Below are positions 7,731 through 16,100 of a DNA stretch of 64,000 bases, piece by piece. Below the pieces are notes generated by a model. That model saw nothing but the letters and a program-made list of their open reading frames with translations. It searched no databases and was not told the DNA's origin. How positions within the stretch are numbered: the stretch's first letter is position 1; each line of letters opens with the position of its first letter. The stretch comes from Anaerohalosphaeraceae bacterium (GTDB lineage: Bacteria > Planctomycetota > Phycisphaerae > Sedimentisphaerales > Anaerohalosphaeraceae). The position numbers were made by a program, and so were the translations under genes. The DNA lies in contig DAOSUR010000001.1 in the NCBI GenBank assembly GCA_035378985.1, positions 62,001 to 126,000 on the forward strand, given 5' to 3'.

Positions 7731-8009
7731 TTAGTACAAATCAATCCGATACTCATCCTGCAGCACAACCCAGGCCTTTTTCCAGGCCTTGGTATGGGTG
7801 AAGAAACGCCCGCGGCGGCGGGGTTTCCCCTTCACATGGGCCGTGCGGACATCCCGAACCTTCACGTTGTAAATCTTCTCAATCGCCTGGCGAATCTGAA
7901 CCTTGTTGGCTTTCGGATTCACCTCAAACGCATACACATTCCGCGCATTGGCAAAGTGAATGCTTTGTTCCGTAATAATCGGCCGAACTATAATCGCATA
8001 TTCATTCAC
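7731..8009 (-). CDS. rplW: 50S ribosomal protein L23
   Basis: L23 (uL23) lies at the tunnel exit and is the main docking point for trigger factor and SRP. The 92-residue product has IIRPIITEQSIHFA at the N-terminus, YAFEVNPKANKVQIRQAIEKIYNVKV in the middle (the L23 signature) and a basic GKPRRRGRF loop. The start is a GTG at 8009 after a GGGGAA site. It lies 12 bases after rplD. Confidence 0.95.
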   Translation of the reverse strand: MNEYAIIVRPIITEQSIHFANARNVYAFEVNPKANKVQIRQAIEKIYNVKVRDVRTAHVKGKPRRRGRFFTHTKAWKKAWVVLQDEYRIDLY

Positions 8010-8021
8010 GGCTGTTCCCCG

Positions 8022-8654
8022 TTAATTCGTATTGGTCTGTCGATTTACGACGGACAGAAACGCCTCTTTCGTAAAAAGCATCTTCTGCTTATTGCAGATA
8101 TCGCCGGCATTCAGGTCCGAAACCACCATCACATCCACTTTCGGAACATTCCGTGCGGATTTGTACAAATTCTCATCCAGCTTCGGAATCGTCACCAGAC
8201 AGCTGCGGTCAATCTTCAGATTCTTCAGTACCCGGGCAAATTCCTTCGTCTTGGGTTCGGAAAACGCCAGCTCATCCACCACAACCACCTGCCCGCTCTG
8301 CAACTTGGCCAGAATCGCCGAATCCCGCGCCAGCTGACGCTGCTTCTTGGGCATCCGCTGGCTGAAATCCCGGGGCAGCTTGGCAAACGCCACACCGCCG
8401 CCCCGACGCGAACAGGTTCGAATCGTACCCATTCGGGCGTTTCCGGTCCCCTTCTGCCGATACAGCTTTCGGGTGGACCCTTCCACACGGCCGCGGTTTT
8501 TCGTCGCCGCCGTCCCTACACGCCGATTGGCGTGATACATCACTATCGCCTGCTTCAGCAGGGCCGCTCGAACATGACCGCCCAAGACGTCTTCATTGAC
8601 CTGAATCCGGTCAACTTCCTGCCCTTCTCGATTGTAAACTGCTACATCAATCAT
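8022..8654 (-). CDS. rplD: 50S ribosomal protein L4
   Basis: L4 (uL4) extends a loop into the exit tunnel; in E. coli it also represses the S10 operon. The 210-residue product has the long internal loop at about residues 45-100 with RVGTAATKNRGRVEGSTRK, KGTGNARMG and the tunnel-lining CSRRGGGVAF. The ATG at 8654 follows the rplC stop by 33 bases. A structured RNA precedes rpsJ in this same operon (9798-10040), so feedback by L4 or another member is a reasonable hypothesis, though the E. coli L4 site itself is not recognisable. Confidence 0.95.
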   Translation of the reverse strand: MIDVAVYNREGQEVDRIQVNEDVLGGHVRAALLKQAIVMYHANRRVGTAATKNRGRVEGSTRKLYRQKGTGNARMGTIRTCSRRGGGVAFAKLPRDFSQRMPKKQRQLARDSAILAKLQSGQVVVVDELAFSEPKTKEFARVLKNLKIDRSCLVTIPKLDENLYKSARNVPKVDVMVVSDLNAGDICNKQKMLFTKEAFLSVVNRQTNTN

Positions 8655-8687
8655 TGCTCTTACCAGCCTTCCATTCTGAAAGGGCTT

Positions 8688-9338
8688 TTACTTCTTTGTC
8701 TTCGCTGTTCGGATTTCCACATACCCGCCGGCGGGCCCAGGAACCGGACCTTTCACCGCCAACAGGTTGTTTTCTGCATCAATCCAGACCAGTTTATGAT
8801 TGCGGCTGGTGACGCGGTCCATCCCCATATGACCGGCCATCCGCTTGCCTTTCTTGATATTCCCGCCGTGACCGCGGTCGCTGCCGTGTCCGCTCAAAGA
8901 CCCGGGCGAACGGTGCTTGCGCTCCGTTCCGTGAGAGGCCGGCTGTCCGCCGAACCCGTGCCGCTTCATCACGCCGGCAAATCCCTTGCCTTTGCTGATG
9001 CCGCTGACATCCACATACTGAACCCCTTCAAAAATCTTCACATCCAGCAAAGACCCCGGTTTATACTCCTCTTTCGGCTGCTCCGATAGACGCCATTCCC
9101 GAACAAAACGCTTTACCGCCGTGCCCGCCTTGTCCGCATGCCCTTTTTGCGGTTTCTTAACCCGAGAGGGCTTCACATCATCAAACCCGAGCTGCAGAGC
9201 ACAATATCCGTCTTTCTCCGGCGTTTTCACCTGAAGAATCGTGCACGGACCGGCCTGGAGAACTGTCACAGGCGTCATCCGCCCTGCATCATCATAGACC
9301 TGAGTCATTCCTACTTTTTTACCGAGCAACATCACCAT
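8688..9338 (-). CDS. rplC: 50S ribosomal protein L3
   Basis: L3 (uL3) is an early assembly protein that reaches toward the peptidyl-transferase centre. The product begins MVMLLGKKVGMTQVYDDAG and contains VDVSGISKGKGFAGVMKRH and the conserved GHMGMDRVTSRN region. A longer reading frame runs upstream to 9389, but it would overlap the end of rpsJ; the ATG at 9338 has AAGGA 8 bases upstream and gives a 216-residue protein of normal length. The gap to rpsJ is 47 bases. Confidence 0.95.
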   Translation of the reverse strand: MVMLLGKKVGMTQVYDDAGRMTPVTVLQAGPCTILQVKTPEKDGYCALQLGFDDVKPSRVKKPQKGHADKAGTAVKRFVREWRLSEQPKEEYKPGSLLDVKIFEGVQYVDVSGISKGKGFAGVMKRHGFGGQPASHGTERKHRSPGSLSGHGSDRGHGGNIKKGKRMAGHMGMDRVTSRNHKLVWIDAENNLLAVKGPVPGPAGGYVEIRTAKTKK

Positions 9339-9385
9339 TGTCGAAATCCTTATTGGGTCGCAATCCACTCCTGCGGCAGCCGTCA

Positions 9386-9700
9386 TCAAGCCTTTATCTT
9401 GACAAAAACGCTCGCAGGGACAACAAGCCGGTTCAGGGCTTCCACCGTGCGGGCATTGGCATCATAGATATCGATCAGACGCTTATGCGTGCGCATCTCA
9501 AACTGTTCCCGAGATTTCTTGTCCACATGGGGACTGCGAAGAACGGTATACCGCTCAATCCGGGTCGGCAACGGAATCGGACCGCTCACCAAAGCATTGG
9601 TACGCCGGGCCTGCTCCACGATTTCCTTGGCGGAACTGTCCAATGCCCGATGGTCATAGGCCTCCATCCGGATACGAATTCGTTCTGTTTCGCTTGCCAT
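9386..9700 (-). CDS. rpsJ: 30S ribosomal protein S10
   Basis: S10 (uS10, NusE) is a small-subunit head protein that also joins NusB in transcription antitermination. The 104-residue product contains RIRMEAYDHRALDSSAKEI and the loop GPIPLPTRIERYTVLRSPHV, both diagnostic. It is the first gene of the S10 operon. Upstream lies not tuf, as in many bacteria, but a 370-base spacer holding a promoter, a folded RNA and a terminator. Because S10 takes part in antitermination, a terminator just ahead of its own gene is notable. Confidence 0.96.
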   Translation of the reverse strand: MASETERIRIRMEAYDHRALDSSAKEIVEQARRTNALVSGPIPLPTRIERYTVLRSPHVDKKSREQFEMRTHKRLIDIYDANARTVEALNRLVVPASVFVKIKA

Positions 9701-9797
9701 GACTGTCCCTTATTCTTTGTCTACCTTCAATGTCCTTATTATTGAAAGCGGAACAAAATAACCGCTTCTTTCTTGTAAAACAAGAAAATTTTCAGGC

Positions 9798-9831
9798 AAA
9801 AAACGGTTTAAATACAAAAAAACCGCTTTTT
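9798..9831 (-). terminator. Rho-independent terminator or attenuator ahead of rpsJ
   Basis: On the minus strand a CGGTTT / AAACCG stem, extendable by a G-U pair and A-T pairs to about 11 base pairs, closes a short A/T loop and is followed by six T. It lies about 98 bases before the rpsJ start. Two more small hairpins follow before rpsJ (stems at 9769-9787 and 9746-9767), so alternative folding is possible. Confidence 0.65.
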
Positions 9832-10040
9832 GACCTTTTTAGGCAGGTAAGGCACTCTTTCGGGCCTCCCTTAGATCAGACGCCTTCCTTCAGACGCCTT
9901 TGAACAGGACATATCAAGTCCATTTACCCTGTTCTCGCTGCCCTTTTGGGCTTTCTACCATCCATGCACTTGTTTTTCGACATGTGCGGCTCCAACTCGG
10001 TACGCAAAGAAGTCCCTTCTCTGCTCGCTAAGCCGCAAAA
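9798..10040 (-). ncRNA. Candidate structured RNA or attenuated leader between fusA and rpsJ
   Basis: About 240 bases lie between a consensus promoter and a terminator, with no plausible reading frame. The transcript can form several hairpins: a 9-base-pair stem (10004-10012 with 10016-10024, one G-U); a helix 10031-10035 with 9986-9990 enclosing it; GCAC-type stem 9966-9972/9981-9987; GCCC-AAAA-GGGC at 9940-9951; a 7-base-pair GAACAGG/CCTGTTC stem at 9902-9934; and an 11-base direct repeat at 9876-9886 and 9890-9900. I do not recognise it as a known family. It could be an independent small RNA or the regulated 5' leader of the S10 operon. Confidence 0.55.
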
Positions 10041-10046
10041 CCAACC

Positions 10047-10075
10047 TATATAACTTTTCCGGAAAATTCTGTCAA
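10047..10075 (-). promoter_or_regulatory. Consensus sigma-70-type promoter overlapping the fusA stop
   Basis: TTGACA (10070-10075), a 17-base spacer and TATATA (10047-10052) lie on the minus strand. The -35 box overlaps the fusA stop codon. Transcription would start near 10040 and read through the structured RNA toward rpsJ. This gives the S10 operon its own input independent of str-operon read-through. Confidence 0.75.
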
Positions 10076-12153
10076 TATCCTAAAAGAATTTTTTCTGAAA
10101 TTTGTTCCGGCACCCGTTCGTAGGTCAGCGGTTCCATTGTAAAACTTCCCCGTCCGGCCGTTGCCCCGCGAAGTTCCCCCGAATAGCCGAACATTTCCGC
10201 CAGTGGCACTCGGGCATCAATCACCCGCGTTGTCCCGTGCAGCTCCGTGTTCGTAATCACTCCTCGTCGGGAAATCAGATTGCCCTGAACCGCCCCAAAA
10301 TACTGGTCCGGGATAATAATCTGCACCCGCATAATCGGCTCCAGCAGAATCGGCTGGGCCTTCGAAAGGGCATCTCGAATCGCCAGCACACCGGCCTGTT
10401 CAAACGCCAAATCCGATGAATCCACAGAATGATAGGAGCCGTCTAATAACGTAACCTTAACGCCTACAACAGGATAGCCCGCCAGCGGCCCGCTGCCCAA
10501 TCCCTCATGGATGCCGCTTTCAGCAGCCGGAATATATTCTTTGGGGACTGTTCCGCCGATGACAGCATTCACGAAAACATTTTCTCTGCACAGATTGCCG
10601 TTCTCATCCAGATTCGGCTCCACTCGGATAATCACATGACCGTACTGCCCTCGCCCGCCTGTTTGCTTGACAAACTTGCCTTCCCCTTCGGCAGGCACAC
10701 TGATAGTCTCTTTATAGGCAACACGCGGCTTCCCAACCCGGACATCCACACCCAAATCCCGGATTAATTTATGCTGAAGAATCTCCAAATGCAGTTCTCC
10801 CATCCCGCTGATTAAGGTCTGGCCGGTCTCTTCATCATAGGTATGGTCAAACGTCGGGTCTTCACGGCGCAGAATCCGAAGCGCCTCACCGAGTTTGGTT
10901 CGGTCCGCCGCCGACTTCGGCTCAATCGACATACTGATCACTGTTTCCGGAAAACGAATGCTTTCCAGCTGCACCGGATAATGCGTATCCGTCAGCGTAT
11001 CCCCCGTCAGAGTCTCTTTGAGTCCCACAACCGCCACAATTTCTCCGGCCCTCGCCTCATCCAGCAGAAACCGTTCATTGGCATGCATCTCAAAAATCCG
11101 CGTAATATTCTCCTTGCGGTTTCGGTTGGTATTCAGGACCCGGCTGCCCTTCCGCAGCGTTCCCTGATAAATCCGCAGAAAATACAAATCCCCGTGCTTA
11201 TCCGCCGTAATCTTAAACGCCAGCGCCACAAACGGCTTTTTCTCATCCGGAACAATTTCCACCTTCTGTTCCTGCTTTTCCCCCCGAAAAGCAATCGCCG
11301 GCGGACGGTCCAGCGGCGAAGGCAGGAAATCACACACCGCATTCAAAAGCCGCCGAATCCCCATATTCCGCAGCGCCGCCCCAACCAGAACCGGATGCAG
11401 CCTTCCCTCCACAGTTCCCTTGCGAATCGCCCGATACAGCTGCTGGGCCGACACCGGACGGTCATGCAGGTACGCATCCAGAAGCTCTTCATCAAATTCC
11501 GCCGCCGCCTCAATCAAATCATGACGCGCCACCTGCGCATGGTCTTTCAGCGAATCGGGTATCGGCTCCTCCCGCCAGTCCGCCCCTACCTCCAGCTGGT
11601 CATAAAAGAACGCCTTCTCTTCAATCAAATCCACCAGCCCGACAAAATCGCTTTCCGCCCCGATGGGAATCTGAATCGGGACCGGATGGGCCTGCAGCTT
11701 CTCCCGAATGCTGGCCACACACATATCAAAATCCGCCCCGATTTTGTCCATCTTATTAACAAAGCACAGACACGGCAGTCCGTACTTCTTCCCCTGCCTC
11801 CAGACCGTCTCGCTCTGCGCCTGAACCCCTTCGGATGCATCAAATACTGCTATCGCCCCATCCAAAACCCGCAAAGACCGCTCGACTTCCGCCGTAAAAT
11901 CCACATGCCCCGGCGTATCAATCAGATTGATGATATGACCGTTCCAGAAACATTTGGTGGCCGCCGAGGTGATCGTAATACCCCGTTTCTGCTCCTCCTC
12001 CAGATAATCCATTACGGCGGTTCCTTCATGAACTTCGCCGATTTTATAGGTCTTTCCGGAAAAGTACAAAATCCGCTCACTGACGGTCGTTTTGCCCGCG
12101 TCAATGTGAGCCATAATCCCGATATTTCTCAGTTTTTTCAGTCGTTCGCTCAT
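10072..12153 (-). CDS. fusA: Translation elongation factor G
   Basis: EF-G is the GTPase that drives translocation and, with RRF, ribosome recycling. The 693-residue protein has the G1 motif AHIDAGKTT (residues 15-23), switch I with RGITITSAAT, DTPGH, NKMD, and the five-domain arrangement through domain IV (about residues 480-600) to the C-terminal domain V. Length and motifs are standard. Upstream, a strong terminator hairpin (12209-12250) separates it from rpsG; downstream, a new promoter overlaps its stop. A weak AAGGA lies about 14 bases before the ATG, so translation may depend on local structure. Confidence 0.97.
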   Translation of the reverse strand: MSERLKKLRNIGIMAHIDAGKTTVSERILYFSGKTYKIGEVHEGTAVMDYLEEEQKRGITITSAATKCFWNGHIINLIDTPGHVDFTAEVERSLRVLDGAIAVFDASEGVQAQSETVWRQGKKYGLPCLCFVNKMDKIGADFDMCVASIREKLQAHPVPIQIPIGAESDFVGLVDLIEEKAFFYDQLEVGADWREEPIPDSLKDHAQVARHDLIEAAAEFDEELLDAYLHDRPVSAQQLYRAIRKGTVEGRLHPVLVGAALRNMGIRRLLNAVCDFLPSPLDRPPAIAFRGEKQEQKVEIVPDEKKPFVALAFKITADKHGDLYFLRIYQGTLRKGSRVLNTNRNRKENITRIFEMHANERFLLDEARAGEIVAVVGLKETLTGDTLTDTHYPVQLESIRFPETVISMSIEPKSAADRTKLGEALRILRREDPTFDHTYDEETGQTLISGMGELHLEILQHKLIRDLGVDVRVGKPRVAYKETISVPAEGEGKFVKQTGGRGQYGHVIIRVEPNLDENGNLCRENVFVNAVIGGTVPKEYIPAAESGIHEGLGSGPLAGYPVVGVKVTLLDGSYHSVDSSDLAFEQAGVLAIRDALSKAQPILLEPIMRVQIIIPDQYFGAVQGNLISRRGVITNTELHGTTRVIDARVPLAEMFGYSGELRGATAGRGSFTMEPLTYERVPEQISEKILLGY

Positions 12154-12208
12154 CGTTAGACGTTGATTCCTTTTCGGACATTTCCGAATGTCTATCCTGT
12201 TTTAGAAT

Positions 12209-12250
12209 AAAAAAACTGCCACGGTTTTTCTGTTCAAAAACCGTGGCAGT
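12209..12250 (-). terminator. Strong Rho-independent terminator between rpsG and fusA
   Basis: A 15-base-pair perfect stem (12215-12229 with 12236-12250) closes a 6-base loop and is followed on the minus strand by a run of T ending near 12209. It lies inside what is normally a continuous rpsL-rpsG-fusA operon, 55 bases before the fusA start. It should uncouple EF-G synthesis from S12/S7, either as an attenuator or as a full stop requiring a separate fusA promoter, which I did not find with confidence. Confidence 0.85.
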
Positions 12251-12266
12251 TTATTTCCTGCGACTA

Positions 12267-12740
12267 CTAGGCAAAGTGAGCAAAGGCCTTGTTGGCCTCG
12301 GCCATTCGATGCACGTTCTCGCGGGTCGTAATGGCGGTTCCCTCCTTCTTATAGGCATCCATCAGTTCGGAAGCCAGCCGGATATGCATCGGCTTTCCGC
12401 CCTTGCCGCGGGCCGCCGCAATAATCCACCGAAAGGCCAGCGACTGCTGACGCGCAGGACGCACCTGCATCGGCACCTGATAGCTGGCACCGCCGACTCG
12501 CTTGCTGCGAACCTCCAAGATCGGCTTGACGTTTTCCACTGCCGTTTCAAACACCTCCAGCGGCGGGACATCCGGCATTTTCTCCTGGATTATCTTCATT
12601 GCCTCATAAAAAATCTTGCTGGCCTTGCTCTTCTTGCCTTCCCACATCAGGCAGTTGATAAACTTCGAGACGGTCTTGCTGTGATAAACCGGATCCGGTT
12701 TTAACATTTCGTAGGAAGCTGTAAACTTTTTTGTTGCCAT
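12267..12740 (-). CDS. rpsG: 30S ribosomal protein S7
   Basis: S7 (uS7) nucleates assembly of the small-subunit head; in E. coli it represses the str operon. The 157-residue product has the DPVYHSKTVSKFINCLMWEGKK segment in the first 35 residues, the beta-ribbon VKPILEVRSKRVGGASYQVP, and the C-terminal helices ending NVHRMAEANKAFAHFA. The ATG is at 12740. A terminator hairpin starts 17 bases beyond the stop. Confidence 0.96.
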   Translation of the reverse strand: MATKKFTASYEMLKPDPVYHSKTVSKFINCLMWEGKKSKASKIFYEAMKIIQEKMPDVPPLEVFETAVENVKPILEVRSKRVGGASYQVPMQVRPARQQSLAFRWIIAAARGKGGKPMHIRLASELMDAYKKEGTAITTRENVHRMAEANKAFAHFA

Positions 12741-12796
12741 ACATTCACCTTTGCTCTTGTCTTATCGCTCCAAAACGGTTTGAAAAAACCGGTTCC

Positions 12797-13162
12797 TTAG
12801 GCCTTCTTGGCTCCGTACTTGCTGCGTCCCTGCTTGCGTCCGGCCACACCGGCGGCATCCAGCACGCCGCGAATGATATGATAGCGAACACCGGGCAGGT
12901 CGTGAACACGCCCGCCTCGAATCAGCACTGTACTGTGTTCCTGTAGATTGTGGTCAATCCCCGGAATATACGCCGTCACTTCTTTGCCGTTGGTCAGACG
13001 CACACGGGCAATCTTCCGCAAAGCCGAGTTCGGCTTTTTGGGGGTCTGGGTTCGAACAATCAGACAGACCCCCCGCTTCTGCGGGCTGCCGCTGATATCG
13101 GAAATTCTCTTTTTGCCTTTTTTGCTCCGGCCTTTTCTTACCAACTGGTTAATTGTAGGCAT
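12797..13162 (-). CDS. rpsL: 30S ribosomal protein S12
   Basis: S12 (uS12) lies at the decoding centre and is the classical streptomycin target. The 121-residue product has the conserved TPKKPNSALRK loop (the residue equivalent to E. coli Lys43 is kept) and NLQEHSTVLIRGGRV. At the position equivalent to E. coli Lys88 the sequence reads RVHDLPGVRYH, so that lysine is replaced by histidine (residue 87 here). Substitutions at this lysine cause streptomycin resistance in E. coli. The gene starts with ATG, 33 bases after rpoC. Confidence 0.96.
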   Translation of the reverse strand: MPTINQLVRKGRSKKGKKRISDISGSPQKRGVCLIVRTQTPKKPNSALRKIARVRLTNGKEVTAYIPGIDHNLQEHSTVLIRGGRVHDLPGVRYHIIRGVLDAAGVAGRKQGRSKYGAKKA

Positions 13163-13195
13163 TTTAACTCCAAATAAAGTCTTTTTTCACACTTC

Positions 13196-16100
13196 CTATT
13201 CAAGACCCAACGCCGCCTTGACCGCTCGATCTTTGGCCGCTTCGGCCTCTTTGGCCTCACGAAGTTCCTCAAGCTGCTTGGGCACAGGCGGCTCGGCCAA
13301 ATGCTTGATTCGAATATCCAAATGACGCTTGAACGCCGTCCCTGCCGGGATCAAATGTCCCAAAATCACATTTTCCTTCAAACCCAGCAAATAGTCTACT
13401 TTACCCGCCAGCGCCGCCTCTGTCAAGACCTTTGTCGTTTCCTGGAAGCTGGCTGCAGAAATGAAGCTTTCCGACTGCAGCGAGGCCTTCGTGATGCCCA
13501 GCAGCAGCGTATTAGCCGTAGCCGGACGCGGCTTTTTGCCCTTGGCGGGCGTTCCGCCCAGCATCGCCGCCTTTTCATTGGCCGCCTCCAGAACTTCCTT
13601 GGATACCAACTGGCCTTCCTGCAGGTCTGTATCGCCTTTTTCCACAACACGCAGACTCTTGCTCAATTCCGCATTGACCCGGCGGAACTCCGTCTTATCC
13701 ACCACTTCGCCGGGCAGGAAGGGACTGTCGCCCACCGAATCAATCTCCACCTTGTTCATCATCTGGGCAATGATGATTTCAATGTGTTTATCATTAATGT
13801 TCACACTCTGCGCTCGGTACACATTCTGAATCTCCCGCAGGAGATACCGCTGCAGGGCTTCTTCTCCCTTAATCCGCAGAATATCATGCGGAACCAGCGG
13901 CCCGTCCGTCAGGGCATCCCCGGCTTGAACATGGTCTCCGGTGTGGAAGTTCAAATGACGGTCGCGCGGAACATGGTGTTCCTTTTCCATTCCGCTTTCA
14001 TTGCGGATAATAATGGTCATCTTGCCGCGTCGCTTGTCGGTCTTCAGCTCCACCACACCGCTGATTTCCGCCATCGCCGCCGGTTCTTTGGGCTTGCGGG
14101 CCTCAAAGATTTCCGTCACACGAGGCAGGCCGCCGGTAATATCCTGCGTCCCGCTGGAACTGCGAGGCAGACGAGCCAGCAGAGCCCCTGCCTTGACTTC
14201 CTGTCCCTCTTCGACCTCCACGCGGGCCTTGGCCGGCAGATAGTGCACGTCCAAAATCTTGCCGTCTTTATCTTCAATAATCACCTGCGGGTGCTTGTCG
14301 CCTTTGTGTTCAATAATCACCGGCTTGCCGCGCTGGCCCTTGCGCTCTTCTTCCAGACGCATCGTCTCGCCTTCGATGACATCCACCAGCCGAACCATGC
14401 CGGCCACCTCGGCCAGAATCGGCACACGGTGCGGGTCCCAGGCAAACAAACGCTCGCCCTTCTTGACCCGCTGGCCTTCCTGCACCAGAATCGTCCCGCC
14501 GTACGGCACCTTAAACCGCTCCAACTCACGGTCTTTTTCATCCACCAGCAGCATTTCGCCGCTGCGCTTCAGAGCAATCAGCACCTTTTGCCCTTCGACT
14601 TCCGTCTCCACTGCATTCAGGTCCAGATATTTGACAATGCCGTCACGCGGGGCTTTCTGATCCGTTTCAATCAGAGACACCGCCGCAATCCCGCCGGTGT
14701 GGAAGGTTCTCATTGTCAGCTGGGTTCCCGGCTCCCCGATCGACTGAGCGGCAATGATGCCCACCGCCAGGCCTTCCTCCGCCAGCTGGCCTGTGCTCAA
14801 ATCCCACCCATAGCACTTGGCACACACCCCCAGCGGACTTTCGCAGGTCAGCGGGCTCCGGACGCGAATCGCCTCCAGACCCAGCTGCTCAATCTTCTCC
14901 GCCGCTTCCGGCGTAATCACCTCGTTTTCACGAACAATCATCTCGTCCGTAATCGGGTTGCGGATGTTGTCGCGGGCCGTGCGGCCGATAATCAGCTGCT
15001 TGAGCGGCACGTCCACGGTCTCACCTTTGTACACCGTCGATTTTGTAATCCCCTGCAGCGTGCCGCAGTCATGTTCCCGGATAATCACATTCTGGGCCAC
15101 ATCCGCCAGCTTTCGCGTCAGATAGCCCGAGTCGGCCGTCTTCAGAGCCGTATCCGCCAGACCCTTGCGGGCCCCGTGCGTCGAGCTGAAGTATTCCAGC
15201 ACGTTCAGACCTTCGCGAAAGTTTGACTTAATCGGCGTTTCAATAATTTCGCCGCTGGGTTTGGCCATCAGAGTACGCATGCCGGCCAGCTGCTGAATCT
15301 GGTCGATGCTGCCGCGGGCGCCCGAGTGACGCATCACCCAAATCGGGTTCAGATAGGGCTTGCCGTCGCGTACGTCGTTCTGCATCGCCCGCATCATCGC
15401 ATTGGTCACCTGCACGCGGGCATGGGTCCAGGCGTCAATAATCTGGTTGTAACGCTCCCCTTCCGTCAGAACACCCGCATTGAAGTTCTTCATAATGCGG
15501 TCCACCTTTTTCTGGGTCGCTTCGATAATCGCCTGCTTCTCCGGCGGAATCCGCAGGTCCATCAGGCCGAAACTCATCCCCGACAGGGTCGCCTGCTTGA
15601 AGCCCAATTCCTTGATGTCATCCAGCAGGTTAATTGTCGCCCGGCAGCCGGCCTTTTTATAGGCGTCTTCAATCACCTGGCCCAGCCGTTTCTTGTCCAT
15701 CACAATGTTGTAGAACGGCAGTTCCGGCGGCAGAATGTCATTAAACAGACACCGCCCGGGCGTCGTCTCAATCACCGGCCCTTTTTCCCGGCCCCGCTCG
15801 CCCAGCACCTCTTTGCTCTCCGGCAGACGAACCTTGACCCGCGCGTGTGGGCTTACAACGCCCAGATTCAGAGCCGTAATCGCCTCCATCGGGTCGCGGA
15901 AGCACATCCCCTCGCCCTTCTGCTTGTCCGCCATATAGGTGATGTAGAAGTTGCCCAGCACGATATCCTGCGAAGCGTTGAGCATCGGCGAACCGTTGGC
16001 GGGCGAGAAAATGTTGTTCGTGGACATAATCAGTGTATGCGCTTCCACCTGCGCTTCAATACTCAGCGGCAGATGCACCGCCATCTGGTCGCCGTCAAAG

